DNA from: an uncultured Bacteroides sp.
GTDB taxonomy: Bacteria; Bacillota; Clostridia; Lachnospirales; Lachnospiraceae
Length of the DNA stretch: 64,000 nt
Assembly: GCA_945913015.1 (NCBI GenBank)
Contig: CAMECH010000008.1
Coordinates: 1 to 64,000 of the forward strand
Direction: 5' to 3'
Program-made: the position numbers and the translations under genes
Part shown: piece after piece, positions 7,001 through 14,990 of the stretch
Layout: each line of letters begins with the position of its first letter
How positions within the stretch are numbered: the first letter of the stretch is position 1
Notes under the pieces: model-generated
What the model was told of the DNA's origin: nothing
Databases searched by the model: none
Seen by the model: only the letters and a program-made list of their open reading frames with translations

Positions 7001-9916
7001 CAGGTATTCAGCGAGGGCGGCAAAGGTAAGATTGTGCCTAACTCAACAGACGGACTTGCTTTCTATTATACAAAGCTTCCTGTAACAACTAACTTTACTT
7101 TAAAGGCTAAAGTTACAGCTGATAAGTGGACACTTTCTAACGCTCAGGAAGGATTTGGCGTTATGGCTGCAGACCGTGTAGGCGTTAATGGTGATTCCTC
7201 AACATTCTGGAACAATATGTATCAGGCAATCGCAACTAAGGTTGAGTACTATGTTGACGAAGCAACAGGTGAAGTTAGCGATGCAGGTAAGAAGATTTCC
7301 ATGAAGTTAGGTCTTGGAGTTATAGAAAGGGTTGGTGTAACACAGGAGAACCTTTCAAAACTTGAAGCAGGTGACACTGCAACAGTAAATAACGAATTCA
7401 GAACTGAAACACAGACACTTGAGACTTCATGTGCAGGTCTTAATGCCGGTACATACAATGTAATCGGCAATTCAACTAATCAGGCTGTAACAGACGGAAT
7501 TCAGGGTCTTACAGAATTCTATCTTACAATTCAGAAGAATAACACAGGTTACTTTGTAACATATTCAGATGCACAGGGAAATCCTGTTAGAACAATTAAG
7601 CATTATGATACAGAGGCACTCAGCCAGGTTGATAAGGATAGTGTTTATGTTGGTTTCTTTGCATCAAGAAATGCAAGAGCAACATTCTCAGATATAACAC
7701 TTACACTTATAGACCCTGCTAATGATGCACCGGCAGAGGAAAAACCAATTAAGTATGTAACACCAAGCTACACAGTTACATCACCTACAGCAACAGGTAA
7801 TAGTTCATATGACTTTACATTTGTATCAACAGCAGACGGACGTCTTACGATTGATGGTATTGCAGGTGTTGAGGATGTATGGGTAAATGCAAATGAGCCA
7901 TTTGTTAAGAATAAAACTCTTCGCTATGGTGAAAACTATTTCAGTATTACATTTACACCGGACCCTAACTTCGTTCCACTTAAGGGCGATAAGCTTACAT
8001 CATATGAGCCATATAACTTTGGGCATGTAGTTACCTATAAGACCATAGGTTCAGCAGGTGAATCTATCTGGGTATCACCTACAGGCACATCGCAGGGAAG
8101 CGGTCATGTGACTAACCCTGTTGATATCTACACGGCTGTTAAGTATGTACAGCCTGGACAGCAGATTATTCTTAAGGGAGGACATTACGATCTTTGGGAT
8201 ACAGTTAAGACTGCAAGAGGAAACAACGGATATGCAGATAAATACATTTATATGATTGCAGATCCTGATTCGGAAGAGAGACCGGTTCTCGATTTCCATA
8301 ATTATTGTCCTGGTATGGTTCTTGCAGGTGATTACTGGTACTTCAAGGGCTTTGATGTAACAAAGTCAGCTAATGCACAGAAGGGTATTCAGGTATCAGG
8401 AAGCAATAACGTACTTGATCAGGTTAATGCTTACCACAATGGTAACACAGGTATTCAGATCAGCCGTCTCCTTGGAACAGACCTTTGGGATAACTGGCCG
8501 GCTAACAACTTAATCCTTAACTGTACATCATATGGTAACGCAGATAAGGGCTATGAAGATGCCGATGGTTTCGCTGCAAAGCTTACTGTTGCAGACGGTA
8601 ATGTATTCGATGGATGTATCGCATACAACAATGCCGATGACGGATGGGATCTCTTCGCTAAGGTAGAGACAGGTTCAATCGGTTCAGTTACAATCAAGAA
8701 CTCAATTGCATATGGCAACGGATACCTTGAGGACGGAACTAATGCAGGTAACGGTAACGGATTTAAGATGGGTGGCGACAGCCTTTCAGGATATCATAAA
8801 CTCATCAACTCTATTGCATACAATAATAAGGCAAAGGGTATTGACTCAAACAGCTGTCCAGATATTCAGGTAGAAAGCTCAACATCATTTAACAATGAGA
8901 GCTACAACGTAGCATTCTACACAAATAATGCGGCTAATACAGATTACTCAGCTAACGGAATTCTTTCATACAGAAAGGGAACTTCTGTAGAAGAGCAGTT
9001 TAAGCCTAAGGGAACTCAGGATAACAATAAGATTTACGGAAATACAAACTACTACTGGGATAAGGCAACAAACCAGTCAGCTAACAAGGCAGGCGCGGCA
9101 GTTGACGACACATGGTTCGTATCACTTGATACATCTGTTGCTCCAACAAGAAATGCAGATGGTACAATTAATATGCACGGTCTTCTTACACCGACAGACA
9201 AGGTACCTGAAGGTGTTGGTGCAAGAATTGAGGGAACCAAGTCAACTGAAATCATTGTTAAGCCAAGTGTAGAGCCGGATGCAGATGAAGACAAGAATGA
9301 TGAAGAAGAGACAGTAATTACAAGTCCTGATGTAACAAGCGGACTTAACATTATCGGTCAGAACATCGGCGTACAGGCAGACAAGGGAACAGTAATCAAG
9401 AATGCAGCAGGTCAGGTTGTTACAGCAGGTGATATATATATTAAGGCACTTCCTGTTAAGGCAACAGAATCACAGGCAGAAGCAATTCTTGAAGTTATCA
9501 AGACTAAGGAACTTAAGGTTGCAGATAATGCAGGAATTGATTACTTTGAAGTTAGCCTTGTAGATATAGCAGGCAACCCACTTACATTTGATGGTAAGAT
9601 TGTTATTACATTTGCTTATCCAAATGGAACAAATGCAGCAAGCCACTCATTCTCAGTACTTCACCTTCTGAAGTCAGGTGAGCTTGACATTATGGAGCCG
9701 ACTCTTACAGATTCAGGTGTATCTGTAGCTGTATCAGAGCTCAGCCCATTTGCAGTAGTTTACGCAGAGAAAGCAGCAGACGGCAATGCAGGTCAGACAC
9801 TTGTTTCAGCAGAGACAGGTGACAGAACACCTATCATTCCGATTGTTATTCTTCTTATCGTGAGTGCAGGCATCATTGTTGCAGGCATCATCATTTCAAA
9901 GAAGAAAAGAGCTTAA
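4043..9916 (+). CDS. secreted, wall-anchored multidomain PL9 pectate lyase
   Basis: The 1957-residue protein starts at 4043 behind GAGGAGG. An upstream in-frame start lies before the predicted transcript. A signal peptide covers about residues 1-35. Then come two near-identical ~160-residue modules (about 38-355), fibronectin type III-like domains (about 356-540), a LamG-like beta-sandwich (550-765), two more Fn3-like domains (770-956) and another sandwich region (960-1320). A right-handed beta-helix of family PL9 follows (1340-1705), then a Glu/Asp-rich linker and a C-terminal domain. The end is an anchor: SAETGDRTP, a hydrophobic helix and KKKR. D1508, D1532, D1533 and D1536 fit the calcium ligands of Pel9A, and K1575 in GNGFKMGG fits its catalytic lysine. 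It should cleave polygalacturonate by beta-elimination at the cell surface. The anchor motif is not classical LPXTG, so the sortase class is uncertain. Confidence 0.9.
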   Translation: MKGRRKKGIAAVIMAALMLVGLVPSDFTLVQAKAATWDVEVNAGDLTAETLTADKTVGEFFTIPSGVQIDANKKYVNLDGTSTAISNRIKLKANVKLKFTVPEGQKATIELYALCGSSGAPAAGGNVYVYNATDDTTVGEVGRPLKSEPVDSNSVKTGILPITYADIPAGTYYLTDTDYQTNIYYLRAKLDTVAQDKDITVNVGDLTAETLTADKTVGEFFTIPSGVQIDANKKYVNLDGTSTAISNRIKLKANVKLKFTVPEGQKATIELYALCGSSGAPAAGGNVYVYNATDDTTVGEVGRPLKSEPVDSNSVKTGILPITYADIPAGTYYLTDASYQTNIYYLRAYLRSASGPSGTAPVVSGASAALKAGTDNVAHITWSIDTAASGDGKLAVDVYKDGTKLVTKTMEDAAATEYDYEMTASGSYTFKVYGKLGTNTTTEAETSTPVVYTKTLGKPSVTAKEGDSKITLSWGEVAEATSYKVTIKDEAGTAVVNAEETVEKTFTKEGLTNLTKYTCTVTAVRSSDSATAVSDEVVCMPYQAPDTSSAIPGMNVINQSEDNQISISRTGGSILVSQPATGGGIASSGITNTSFVLTPSTVTGDFTMSADITVEATGSGTGPGIYFGMFTGTESNSKLATVAFRGDKNFNAYRTKNEAENAYNNGGSNKGAAKLATKYTYTIIRTGTESISIKVTDEDKNTVAENTWGIKSGKDFVDFSEDLKGPVRLGFAVYNASAKVENLKIVQGDNTVYDASKLTGSFSSFIDNWDKVDAPVISVEGSKDKMVVTSDCVIGPTGAGSVKVEMKDSTGKVVATQSKSSMGKQQTFEFAPEFSGDYTFVATASRPSEDKTYTSNTVGINGFVSTLHAPENITATSQGAGEIKVEWSAYKEATSGYRVSYKVADAAGDYTVVGTTTDTFKTVSGLTVGTKYEFKVEALRGTEAQGATVTSTASADAKFKWEFAAFGSSTDKANNGFVGDANDGSVQVFSEGGKGKIVPNSTDGLAFYYTKLPVTTNFTLKAKVTADKWTLSNAQEGFGVMAADRVGVNGDSSTFWNNMYQAIATKVEYYVDEATGEVSDAGKKISMKLGLGVIERVGVTQENLSKLEAGDTATVNNEFRTETQTLETSCAGLNAGTYNVIGNSTNQAVTDGIQGLTEFYLTIQKNNTGYFVTYSDAQGNPVRTIKHYDTEALSQVDKDSVYVGFFASRNARATFSDITLTLIDPANDAPAEEKPIKYVTPSYTVTSPTATGNSSYDFTFVSTADGRLTIDGIAGVEDVWVNANEPFVKNKTLRYGENYFSITFTPDPNFVPLKGDKLTSYEPYNFGHVVTYKTIGSAGESIWVSPTGTSQGSGHVTNPVDIYTAVKYVQPGQQIILKGGHYDLWDTVKTARGNNGYADKYIYMIADPDSEERPVLDFHNYCPGMVLAGDYWYFKGFDVTKSANAQKGIQVSGSNNVLDQVNAYHNGNTGIQISRLLGTDLWDNWPANNLILNCTSYGNADKGYEDADGFAAKLTVADGNVFDGCIAYNNADDGWDLFAKVETGSIGSVTIKNSIAYGNGYLEDGTNAGNGNGFKMGGDSLSGYHKLINSIAYNNKAKGIDSNSCPDIQVESSTSFNNESYNVAFYTNNAANTDYSANGILSYRKGTSVEEQFKPKGTQDNNKIYGNTNYYWDKATNQSANKAGAAVDDTWFVSLDTSVAPTRNADGTINMHGLLTPTDKVPEGVGARIEGTKSTEIIVKPSVEPDADEDKNDEEETVITSPDVTSGLNIIGQNIGVQADKGTVIKNAAGQVVTAGDIYIKALPVKATESQAEAILEVIKTKELKVADNAGIDYFEVSLVDIAGNPLTFDGKIVITFAYPNGTNAASHSFSVLHLLKSGELDIMEPTLTDSGVSVAVSELSPFAVVYAEKAADGNAGQTLVSAETGDRTPIIPIVILLIVSAGIIVAGIIISKKKRA
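4171..5050 (+). repeat. perfect 400-bp direct repeat (4171-4570 and 4651-5050)
   Basis: The two 400-bp copies are identical base for base and sit exactly 480 bp (160 codons) apart, so the reading frame is kept. They encode the two N-terminal modules of the pectate lyase. Sequence differs only in the linkers. Perfect identity including third positions points to very recent duplication or ongoing gene conversion, and copy number may vary between cells. Confidence 0.97.
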
Positions 9917-9957
9917 TCGTAACAATTAATTAAGCAATTCATAAAACCTCATAAAAT

Positions 9958-10018
9958 AAAGCAGGGGCTGTCGCCTTAACGATTGAAATAAATCGTAGGG
10001 CGGCAGCCCCTGCTTTCG
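9958..10018 (+). terminator. strong long-stem terminator after the pectate lyase gene
   Basis: AAAGCAGGGGCTG plus CGCC pairs with GGCG plus CAGCCCCTGCTTT through an 18-bp GC-rich outer stem with one T-G wobble at 9971/10002. An inner ACGATT/AATCGT helix completes it (9980-9996). Only a short T-run follows. It separates the pectate lyase from the glycan locus. Confidence 0.85.
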
Positions 10019-10047
10019 TTGACAAAGTATGCCTGTTTTGCTATTAT
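10019..10047 (+). promoter_or_regulatory. main promoter of the glycan locus
   Basis: TTGACA (10019-10024), a 17-bp spacer and TATTAT (10042-10047) form a near-consensus sigma-A promoter directly after the terminator. It predicts a start near 10054 and a leader of about 185 bases before rfbA. Confidence 0.8.
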
Positions 10048-10239
10048 GAAGATAATAATGTATAAATATGGGGTGCTATGCCCTGATGAGGGCAGAGAGC
10101 ACAAAAACGAGAGTGTGATGCACCGTTTTACCTGCGTATGCAGGCGAGAATCATGCAGATTAGAAAGTCAGCAGAAAATTTGCAAAAAGTTAGCAGAAGA
10201 TTTGCAGAAAATTATCAGAAAAGAGGAATTGAGGTATCT
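10048..10239 (+). promoter_or_regulatory. rfbA 5' leader with purine-rich repeats
   Basis: The untranslated leader ends in an A-rich stretch with two 22-base imperfect repeats (about 10168-10212), each of the form GTYAGCAGAARATTTGCARAAA. It is in frame with rfbA from an ATG at 10138, but that ATG has no ribosome site. No intrinsic terminator or known riboswitch was recognised. A role in attenuation is only a possibility. Confidence 0.4.
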
Positions 10240-11118
10240 ATGAAGGGAATAATATTGGCGGGTGGCAGCGGAACAAGGCTTTATCCGTTGACAATGGTGA
10301 CAAGCAAGCAGCTTCTTCCGGTGTATGATAAACCTATGATTTACTATCCGATGTCGGTGCTTATGATGGCAGGTATCAGGGATATACTTATAATATCAAC
10401 ACCAAAGGATTTGCCGAACTTTGAGAGGTTGTTCGGAGACGGAAGCAGTCTCGGGATTAATTTAAGCTATAAGGTTCAGCCATCGCCGGACGGACTTGCA
10501 CAGGCATTTATACTTGGGGAGGAGTTTATTGACGGCGATTCATGCGCAATGGTGCTTGGAGACAATATTTTCTATGGGGACGGACTTGGAAAGCATCTTA
10601 AGGCGGCCGCTGCAAGGCAGGATGGCGCGACGGTATTCGGTTACTATGTCAACGACCCTGAGAGATTTGGAATTGTTGAGTTTGACAAGGACGGAAAGGC
10701 AATTTCAATTGAAGAGAAGCCGGAACATCCAAAGTCAAATTACTGCGTGACAGGTTTATATTTTTACGATAAAAATGTTTGCGAATATGCCAAGTCAATT
10801 AAGCCTTCGGCAAGAGGAGAGCTTGAGATTACTGATTTGAACCGCATTTATCTTGAGAAGGGCAATCTTAACGTCGTTACTCTGGGCAGAGGATATGCAT
10901 GGCTTGACACAGGTACAATGGATGCACTTTCTGAGGCAACGGAATTTATCAAGGTTGTAGAGAACAGGCAGGGAATCCAGATTTCAGCGATTGAGGAGAT
11001 TGCGTACCGCAACGGGTGGATTAATAAAGAGCAGCTCATGGAGCATGCGGCAAGATATGGCAAATCACCATACGGCGCACATCTGAAGCAGGTGGCAGAC
11101 GGCAAAATCCTCTACTAG
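10240..11118 (+). CDS. rfbA: glucose-1-phosphate thymidylyltransferase
   Basis: RfbA joins dTTP and glucose 1-phosphate to make dTDP-glucose, the first step to dTDP-L-rhamnose. The 292-residue length is normal. The N-terminus [18 protein letters not shown] is the sugar-nucleotidyltransferase signature, and [26 protein letters not shown] and IEEKP follow in the usual order. The start at 10240 is chosen because it gives the canonical N-terminus and has GAGG just upstream. The longer frame from 10138 adds 34 unrelated residues. It is the first gene of the rhamnose set rfbA-rfbB-rfbD-rfbC and of the whole rightward locus. Confidence 0.96.
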   Translation: MKGIILAGGSGTRLYPLTMVTSKQLLPVYDKPMIYYPMSVLMMAGIRDILIISTPKDLPNFERLFGDGSSLGINLSYKVQPSPDGLAQAFILGEEFIDGDSCAMVLGDNIFYGDGLGKHLKAAAARQDGATVFGYYVNDPERFGIVEFDKDGKAISIEEKPEHPKSNYCVTGLYFYDKNVCEYAKSIKPSARGELEITDLNRIYLEKGNLNVVTLGRGYAWLDTGTMDALSEATEFIKVVENRQGIQISAIEEIAYRNGWINKEQLMEHAARYGKSPYGAHLKQVADGKILY

Positions 11119-11207
11119 TCCAACGGTTTCTTAATAACTGGGCTCAATAAAGTCCGGTTAATTGAAAACAGTTGTACTAGTGCACAAGACCGCACGGTAG
11201 GAGAGCT

Positions 11208-11313
11208 GGCAGCAAAACACAAACTAATAGGCGCCGGCGGCCAACTGCAACCTAACAAGCACAGGCAGCAAAGCGCAAACCAATAATTAAAAGCAGCAAA
11301 ACACAAATCAATA
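11208..11313 (+). repeat. three imperfect ~23-bp direct repeats in the rfbA-rfbB gap
   Basis: Copies at 11208-11230, 11264-11286 and 11291-11313 follow the pattern RGCAGCAAARCRCAAAYYAATA. The 262-bp gap is the largest between genes of the locus. It also has a 6-bp stem GAGAGT/ACTCTC (11336-11341, 11360-11365) just before the rfbB ribosome site. It may be a protein-binding or RNA-processing region. Nothing in it looks like a gene. Confidence 0.6.
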
Positions 11314-11380
11314 CAAAAAGTAAAACAAAACGCAGGAGAGTGCCCGATTTGAATGGTGAACTCTCGGAATGGAGATTGTG

Positions 11381-12400
11381 ATGAAAATTATCGTAACAGG
11401 CGGAGCCGGATTTATCGGCGGGAATTTTGTTCATTATATGTTAAAGGAGCATCCGGAATATCAGATTATCTGTCTTGACAAGCTTACATACGCAGGCAAT
11501 ATGGAGACGCTGGAGCCGGTGATGGACAATCCGAATTTTACATTTGTAAAAGCTGATATTGCAGACAGAGATGCAGTGTATGCACTTTTTGAGAAGGAGA
11601 AGCCGGATGTTGTTGTAAACTTTGCGGCTGAAAGCCATGTTGACCGTTCAATCACAGACCCGGGCATCTTCCTTCAGACCAATGTACTCGGCACAGGTGT
11701 CCTTCTGGATGCATGCCGTATTTATGGAATTAAGAGATATCATCAGGTTTCAACTGATGAGGTTTATGGTGACCTCCCTCTCGACAGACCTGATCTGTTC
11801 TTTACAGAGGAGACTCCGCTTCACACCTCAAGTCCGTATTCTGCGTCAAAGGCAAGCGCGGATTTGCTTGTAATGGCGTACCACAGAACATTCGGACTTC
11901 CTACAACGATTTCAAGATGTTCCAACAATTACGGACCGTATCATTTCCCGGAGAAACTTATTCCGTTAATGATTGCCAATGCACTCAATGATAAGCCGCT
12001 TCCTGTGTACGGAAAGGGTGAAAATGTCAGAGACTGGCTTTACGTTGAAGACCATTGCCGCGCAATTGACATGATTATCCATAACGGCCGTGTCGGAGAA
12101 GTTTATAATATAGGCGGACACAATGAAAGAACAAATCTTCAGGTTGTAAAGACGGTGCTTAAGGAGCTTGGCAAGAGCGAAGACCTTATAACATATGTTA
12201 CAGACCGTCCGGGTCATGACAGACGATATGCGATTGACCCTGCAAAAATACATGCGGAGCTTGGATGGGAGCCGCTTACACTGTTTGACGAGGGTATTAA
12301 GAAGACAGTTAAATGGTATCTCGAGAACCGCAAGTGGTGGGAAAATATAATCAGCGGTGATTATCAGCAGTATTACGAGAAAATGTATAAAAATCGCTAA
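11381..12400 (+). CDS. rfbB: dTDP-glucose 4,6-dehydratase
   Basis: RfbB converts dTDP-glucose to dTDP-4-keto-6-deoxyglucose with bound NAD. The 339-residue short-chain dehydrogenase has the nucleotide motif GGAGFIG (7-13), the dehydratase triad region STDEVYG (T125, D126, E127), YSASK (Y153, K157) and SRCSNNYGPYHFPEKLIP. An in-frame ATG at 11369 precedes the chosen start. 11381 has GGAG six bases upstream and gives the usual MKIIVTGG start. It follows rfbA after a 262-bp gap with repeats, and precedes rfbD by 19 bp. Confidence 0.96.
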   Translation: MKIIVTGGAGFIGGNFVHYMLKEHPEYQIICLDKLTYAGNMETLEPVMDNPNFTFVKADIADRDAVYALFEKEKPDVVVNFAAESHVDRSITDPGIFLQTNVLGTGVLLDACRIYGIKRYHQVSTDEVYGDLPLDRPDLFFTEETPLHTSSPYSASKASADLLVMAYHRTFGLPTTISRCSNNYGPYHFPEKLIPLMIANALNDKPLPVYGKGENVRDWLYVEDHCRAIDMIIHNGRVGEVYNIGGHNERTNLQVVKTVLKELGKSEDLITYVTDRPGHDRRYAIDPAKIHAELGWEPLTLFDEGIKKTVKWYLENRKWWENIISGDYQQYYEKMYKNR

Positions 12401-12419
12401 CAGCGGAGGTTTTGTATAA

Positions 12420-13280
12420 ATGAAGGTTTTAGTTACCGGAGCGAACGGACAGTTAGGCCATGATGTGGTGCTTGAGCTTAATCGCAGGGGACACACAGCA
12501 ATTGCGACTGACAGGGAAGAGATGGATATCACTGATGAGAAGTCGGTAGATGCATTTATAAGTGCAAATGCACCTGATGCGGTTATACACTGTGCGGCAT
12601 ACACGGCAGTCGATAAGGCAGAAGATGACGTGCAGGCCTGCCGCATGGTAAATGCAGTCGGAACACAGAATATTGCACACACCTGCAAAAAGCTTGGTTG
12701 CAAAATGATGTATATCAGCACGGACTATGTCTTTGACGGCGAGGGTGAACGTCCGTGGGAGCCGGATGATGCTGTGACAAAGCCGCTTAATGTGTACGGA
12801 CAGACCAAGTATGAGGGCGAAGTTGCAGTAAGGGAGAATCTTGAGAAATTCTTTATCGTGCGTATTGCATGGGTATTCGGAGTTAACGGAAATAACTTTG
12901 TCAAGACAATGCTTCGTCTGGGACGCCAGAATGGCGCAGTCAAGGTTGTCAGTGACCAGATTGGCTCACCGACGTATACGCCGGATCTGGCAGTGCTTTT
13001 GTGCGATATGATTGAATCGGACAAATACGGCAATTACCACGCAACCAACGAGGGACTTTGCAGTTGGTATGAATTTGCGTGCGAGATATTTAAGGCAGCA
13101 GGAATGACGGATGTTGTCGTAACACCTGTGGGTACGGAAGAATTTCCGGTAAAGGCAAAAAGACCTCACAACAGCAGAATGAGCAAGGATAAGCTTGAGG
13201 ACAATGGTTTTCACAGACTTCCTGCATGGCAGGATGCCGTGAAACGTTATGTGGATATTCTGATGGCTCAGGAACAATAA
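12420..13280 (+). CDS. rfbD: dTDP-4-dehydrorhamnose reductase
   Basis: RfbD reduces dTDP-4-keto-L-rhamnose to dTDP-L-rhamnose with NAD(P)H. The 286-residue length is typical. Motifs are GANGQLG at the N-terminus, CAAYTAVDKAE, YISTDYVFDG and YGQTKYEGE with the catalytic Tyr and Lys, then GEFV-like substrate loop residues. A GGAGG ribosome site precedes the ATG. The order A-B-D-C puts the reductase before the epimerase, which is common in Firmicutes. Confidence 0.95.
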   Translation: MKVLVTGANGQLGHDVVLELNRRGHTAIATDREEMDITDEKSVDAFISANAPDAVIHCAAYTAVDKAEDDVQACRMVNAVGTQNIAHTCKKLGCKMMYISTDYVFDGEGERPWEPDDAVTKPLNVYGQTKYEGEVAVRENLEKFFIVRIAWVFGVNGNNFVKTMLRLGRQNGAVKVVSDQIGSPTYTPDLAVLLCDMIESDKYGNYHATNEGLCSWYEFACEIFKAAGMTDVVVTPVGTEEFPVKAKRPHNSRMSKDKLEDNGFHRLPAWQDAVKRYVDILMAQEQ

Positions 13281-13293
13281 TAGGAGAGTAACG

Positions 13294-13845
13294 ATGGGAA
13301 AAATTAAAGTTACAACATGTGACATTGAAGGGCTTAAAGTAATTGAGCCGGCAGTATTCGGAGACAACCGCGGATATTTTATGGAGACATACAACTATAA
13401 TGATTTTGCTGAAGCCGGAATCGACTGTCAGTTTGTACAGGATAACCAGTCGGCTTCCAAAAAGGGGGTTTTGAGGGGACTTCATTTTCAGATTAATTAT
13501 CCGCAGGATAAGCTGGTCCGCGTAGTGAACGGAGAGGTTTTTGATGTTGCGGTTGACTTAAGGGAGGGTTCGGCAACATACGGCAAATGGTTCGGAGTAG
13601 TGCTTTCGGCAGAGAATAAGAAGCAGTTCTTTATTCCGAAGGGATTTGCACACGGATTTCTTGTGTTATCTGACTTTGCAGAATTCTGCTACAAGGTAAC
13701 AGATTTTTATCATCCGAATGACGAGGGCGGTCTTTTGTGGAGCGACCCGGATATTGGCGTTGAATGGCCTATTCCTGAAGGAATGGAATTAATATTCTCA
13801 GAGAAAGACACAAAGTGGCCGGGGATTAAGTCACTTAAGAAATAA
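13294..13845 (+). CDS. rfbC: dTDP-4-dehydrorhamnose 3,5-epimerase
   Basis: RfbC epimerises C3 and C5 of dTDP-4-keto-6-deoxyglucose to the L-rhamno form. The 183-residue cupin has the family signature QDNQSASKKGVLRGLHFQ with catalytic H64, then the conserved FIPKGFAHGF and FCYKVTDFY with the active-site Tyr133. Length and context are fully normal. It completes the dTDP-L-rhamnose pathway in this window. Confidence 0.96.
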   Translation: MGKIKVTTCDIEGLKVIEPAVFGDNRGYFMETYNYNDFAEAGIDCQFVQDNQSASKKGVLRGLHFQINYPQDKLVRVVNGEVFDVAVDLREGSATYGKWFGVVLSAENKKQFFIPKGFAHGFLVLSDFAEFCYKVTDFYHPNDEGGLLWSDPDIGVEWPIPEGMELIFSEKDTKWPGIKSLKK

Positions 13846-13883
13846 TTTTCGGTGTTTTAGTGAATGAGGCAAAGAGAGAAATT

Positions 13884-14990
13884 ATGAAAATAGCGGTAGA
13901 TGCAAGAACGATGGGTTCAAGACCCAGCGGCGTGGGGATGTATCTTTTTGATTTTTTAAAGCAGCTTGTCAAATATGACGAGTTTGAATTTGTTTTGCTT
14001 TCTGATGTTGCAGACAGCGAGTATATCAAATATTTTGCGCAGCGCGGGGTAGAGGTAAGAACATCTAACGAACATGTTTATAAAAGTGCGGGCGTATATT
14101 CTTATTTTGCGTTTGTGAAGAAAGAACTTGCGGATATTAAGCCGGATGTGTTCTGGGAAGTCAATTCCCTTATACCTATAAAGCTTAAGGGCGATTTTAA
14201 GACTATGATTACCGTGCATGACATGTTTCCTATAACACATGTCAGGTACTTTGGAAGAGTATACAGCATTTATTTCAGACACAGCCTGACAAAGACTCTT
14301 AAGAATACGGATATGATTTTATACAATTCCGAGCAGACAAAGCTTACAACAGAGGCGATTTTCCCGGAGGCAAAATCCATTCCGAATGAAACGGCATATA
14401 TTATCACTAATCCGCTTGATAAGGATTACGGCAATTCTGATGACGGATACTTTCTGTATATTGGAAATATGGAGAAAAGAAAGGGCGTTGACATCCTTCT
14501 TAACGGATACAGGGAGTACCGCTACCGCAAGGGCACAAAGAAGCTGGTTGTTGCAGGCAAAATGCTTGAGGATGACATAGAAAGGCTTCTGTATGAAGTG
14601 CAGCAGGAATGTGGCGACGTGGAATATCTTGATTATGTGACTGACGAGAAGAAGCATGAACTTTATGCTCACTGCTCCTGCTTTTTGTTCCCTTCGAGGG
14701 CTGAGGGCTTCGGAATGCCTATTCTTGAGGCGATGAAGCATAAAAAGCCGGTTATAGTGGCGAACCTCGACATATATAATGAGATTGCCGACGGATGCCT
14801 GAATACATTTGAAATGCAGGGCTTTAATAAAATTAATTTCCAGATAGACAGCTTTGTGCAGCAGATGTTTGATTATAACAAAGAAATTGATGAGGAGGCG
14901 TATAATGCGGCAATAGAGCGTTATTCACCGGAGCGCCTCGGAGAGATTGTAAGGAAGTTTATTGAGGAAAATACAGATGGGATTCTCTAA
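13884..14990 (+). CDS. GT4 family glycosyltransferase
   Basis: A GT-B fold cytosolic transferase of 368 residues, directly after the rhamnose genes. The N-terminus MKIAVDARTMGSRPSGVGMY is typical of GT4 rhamnosyl/mannosyl transferases. The donor half has YIGNMEKRKGVDILLNGY and PSRAEGFGMPILEAMKHKKP, with the E-x7-E motif. A frame extension to 13860 exists, but 13884 gives the family-standard start. Donor and acceptor are unknown; dTDP-L-rhamnose is a fair guess from position. Confidence 0.88.
   Translation: MKIAVDARTMGSRPSGVGMYLFDFLKQLVKYDEFEFVLLSDVADSEYIKYFAQRGVEVRTSNEHVYKSAGVYSYFAFVKKELADIKPDVFWEVNSLIPIKLKGDFKTMITVHDMFPITHVRYFGRVYSIYFRHSLTKTLKNTDMILYNSEQTKLTTEAIFPEAKSIPNETAYIITNPLDKDYGNSDDGYFLYIGNMEKRKGVDILLNGYREYRYRKGTKKLVVAGKMLEDDIERLLYEVQQECGDVEYLDYVTDEKKHELYAHCSCFLFPSRAEGFGMPILEAMKHKKPVIVANLDIYNEIADGCLNTFEMQGFNKINFQIDSFVQQMFDYNKEIDEEAYNAAIERYSPERLGEIVRKFIEENTDGIL

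Noticed and set aside
10138..10239. 34-residue N-terminal extension of RfbA
   Set aside because: No ribosome site precedes 10138, the residues resemble no RfbA, and 10240 has a good site and gives the standard start.
11966..12721. 251-residue minus-strand ORF
   Set aside because: It is antisense to rfbB and rfbD, spans both, and has no recognisable motif or ribosome site.
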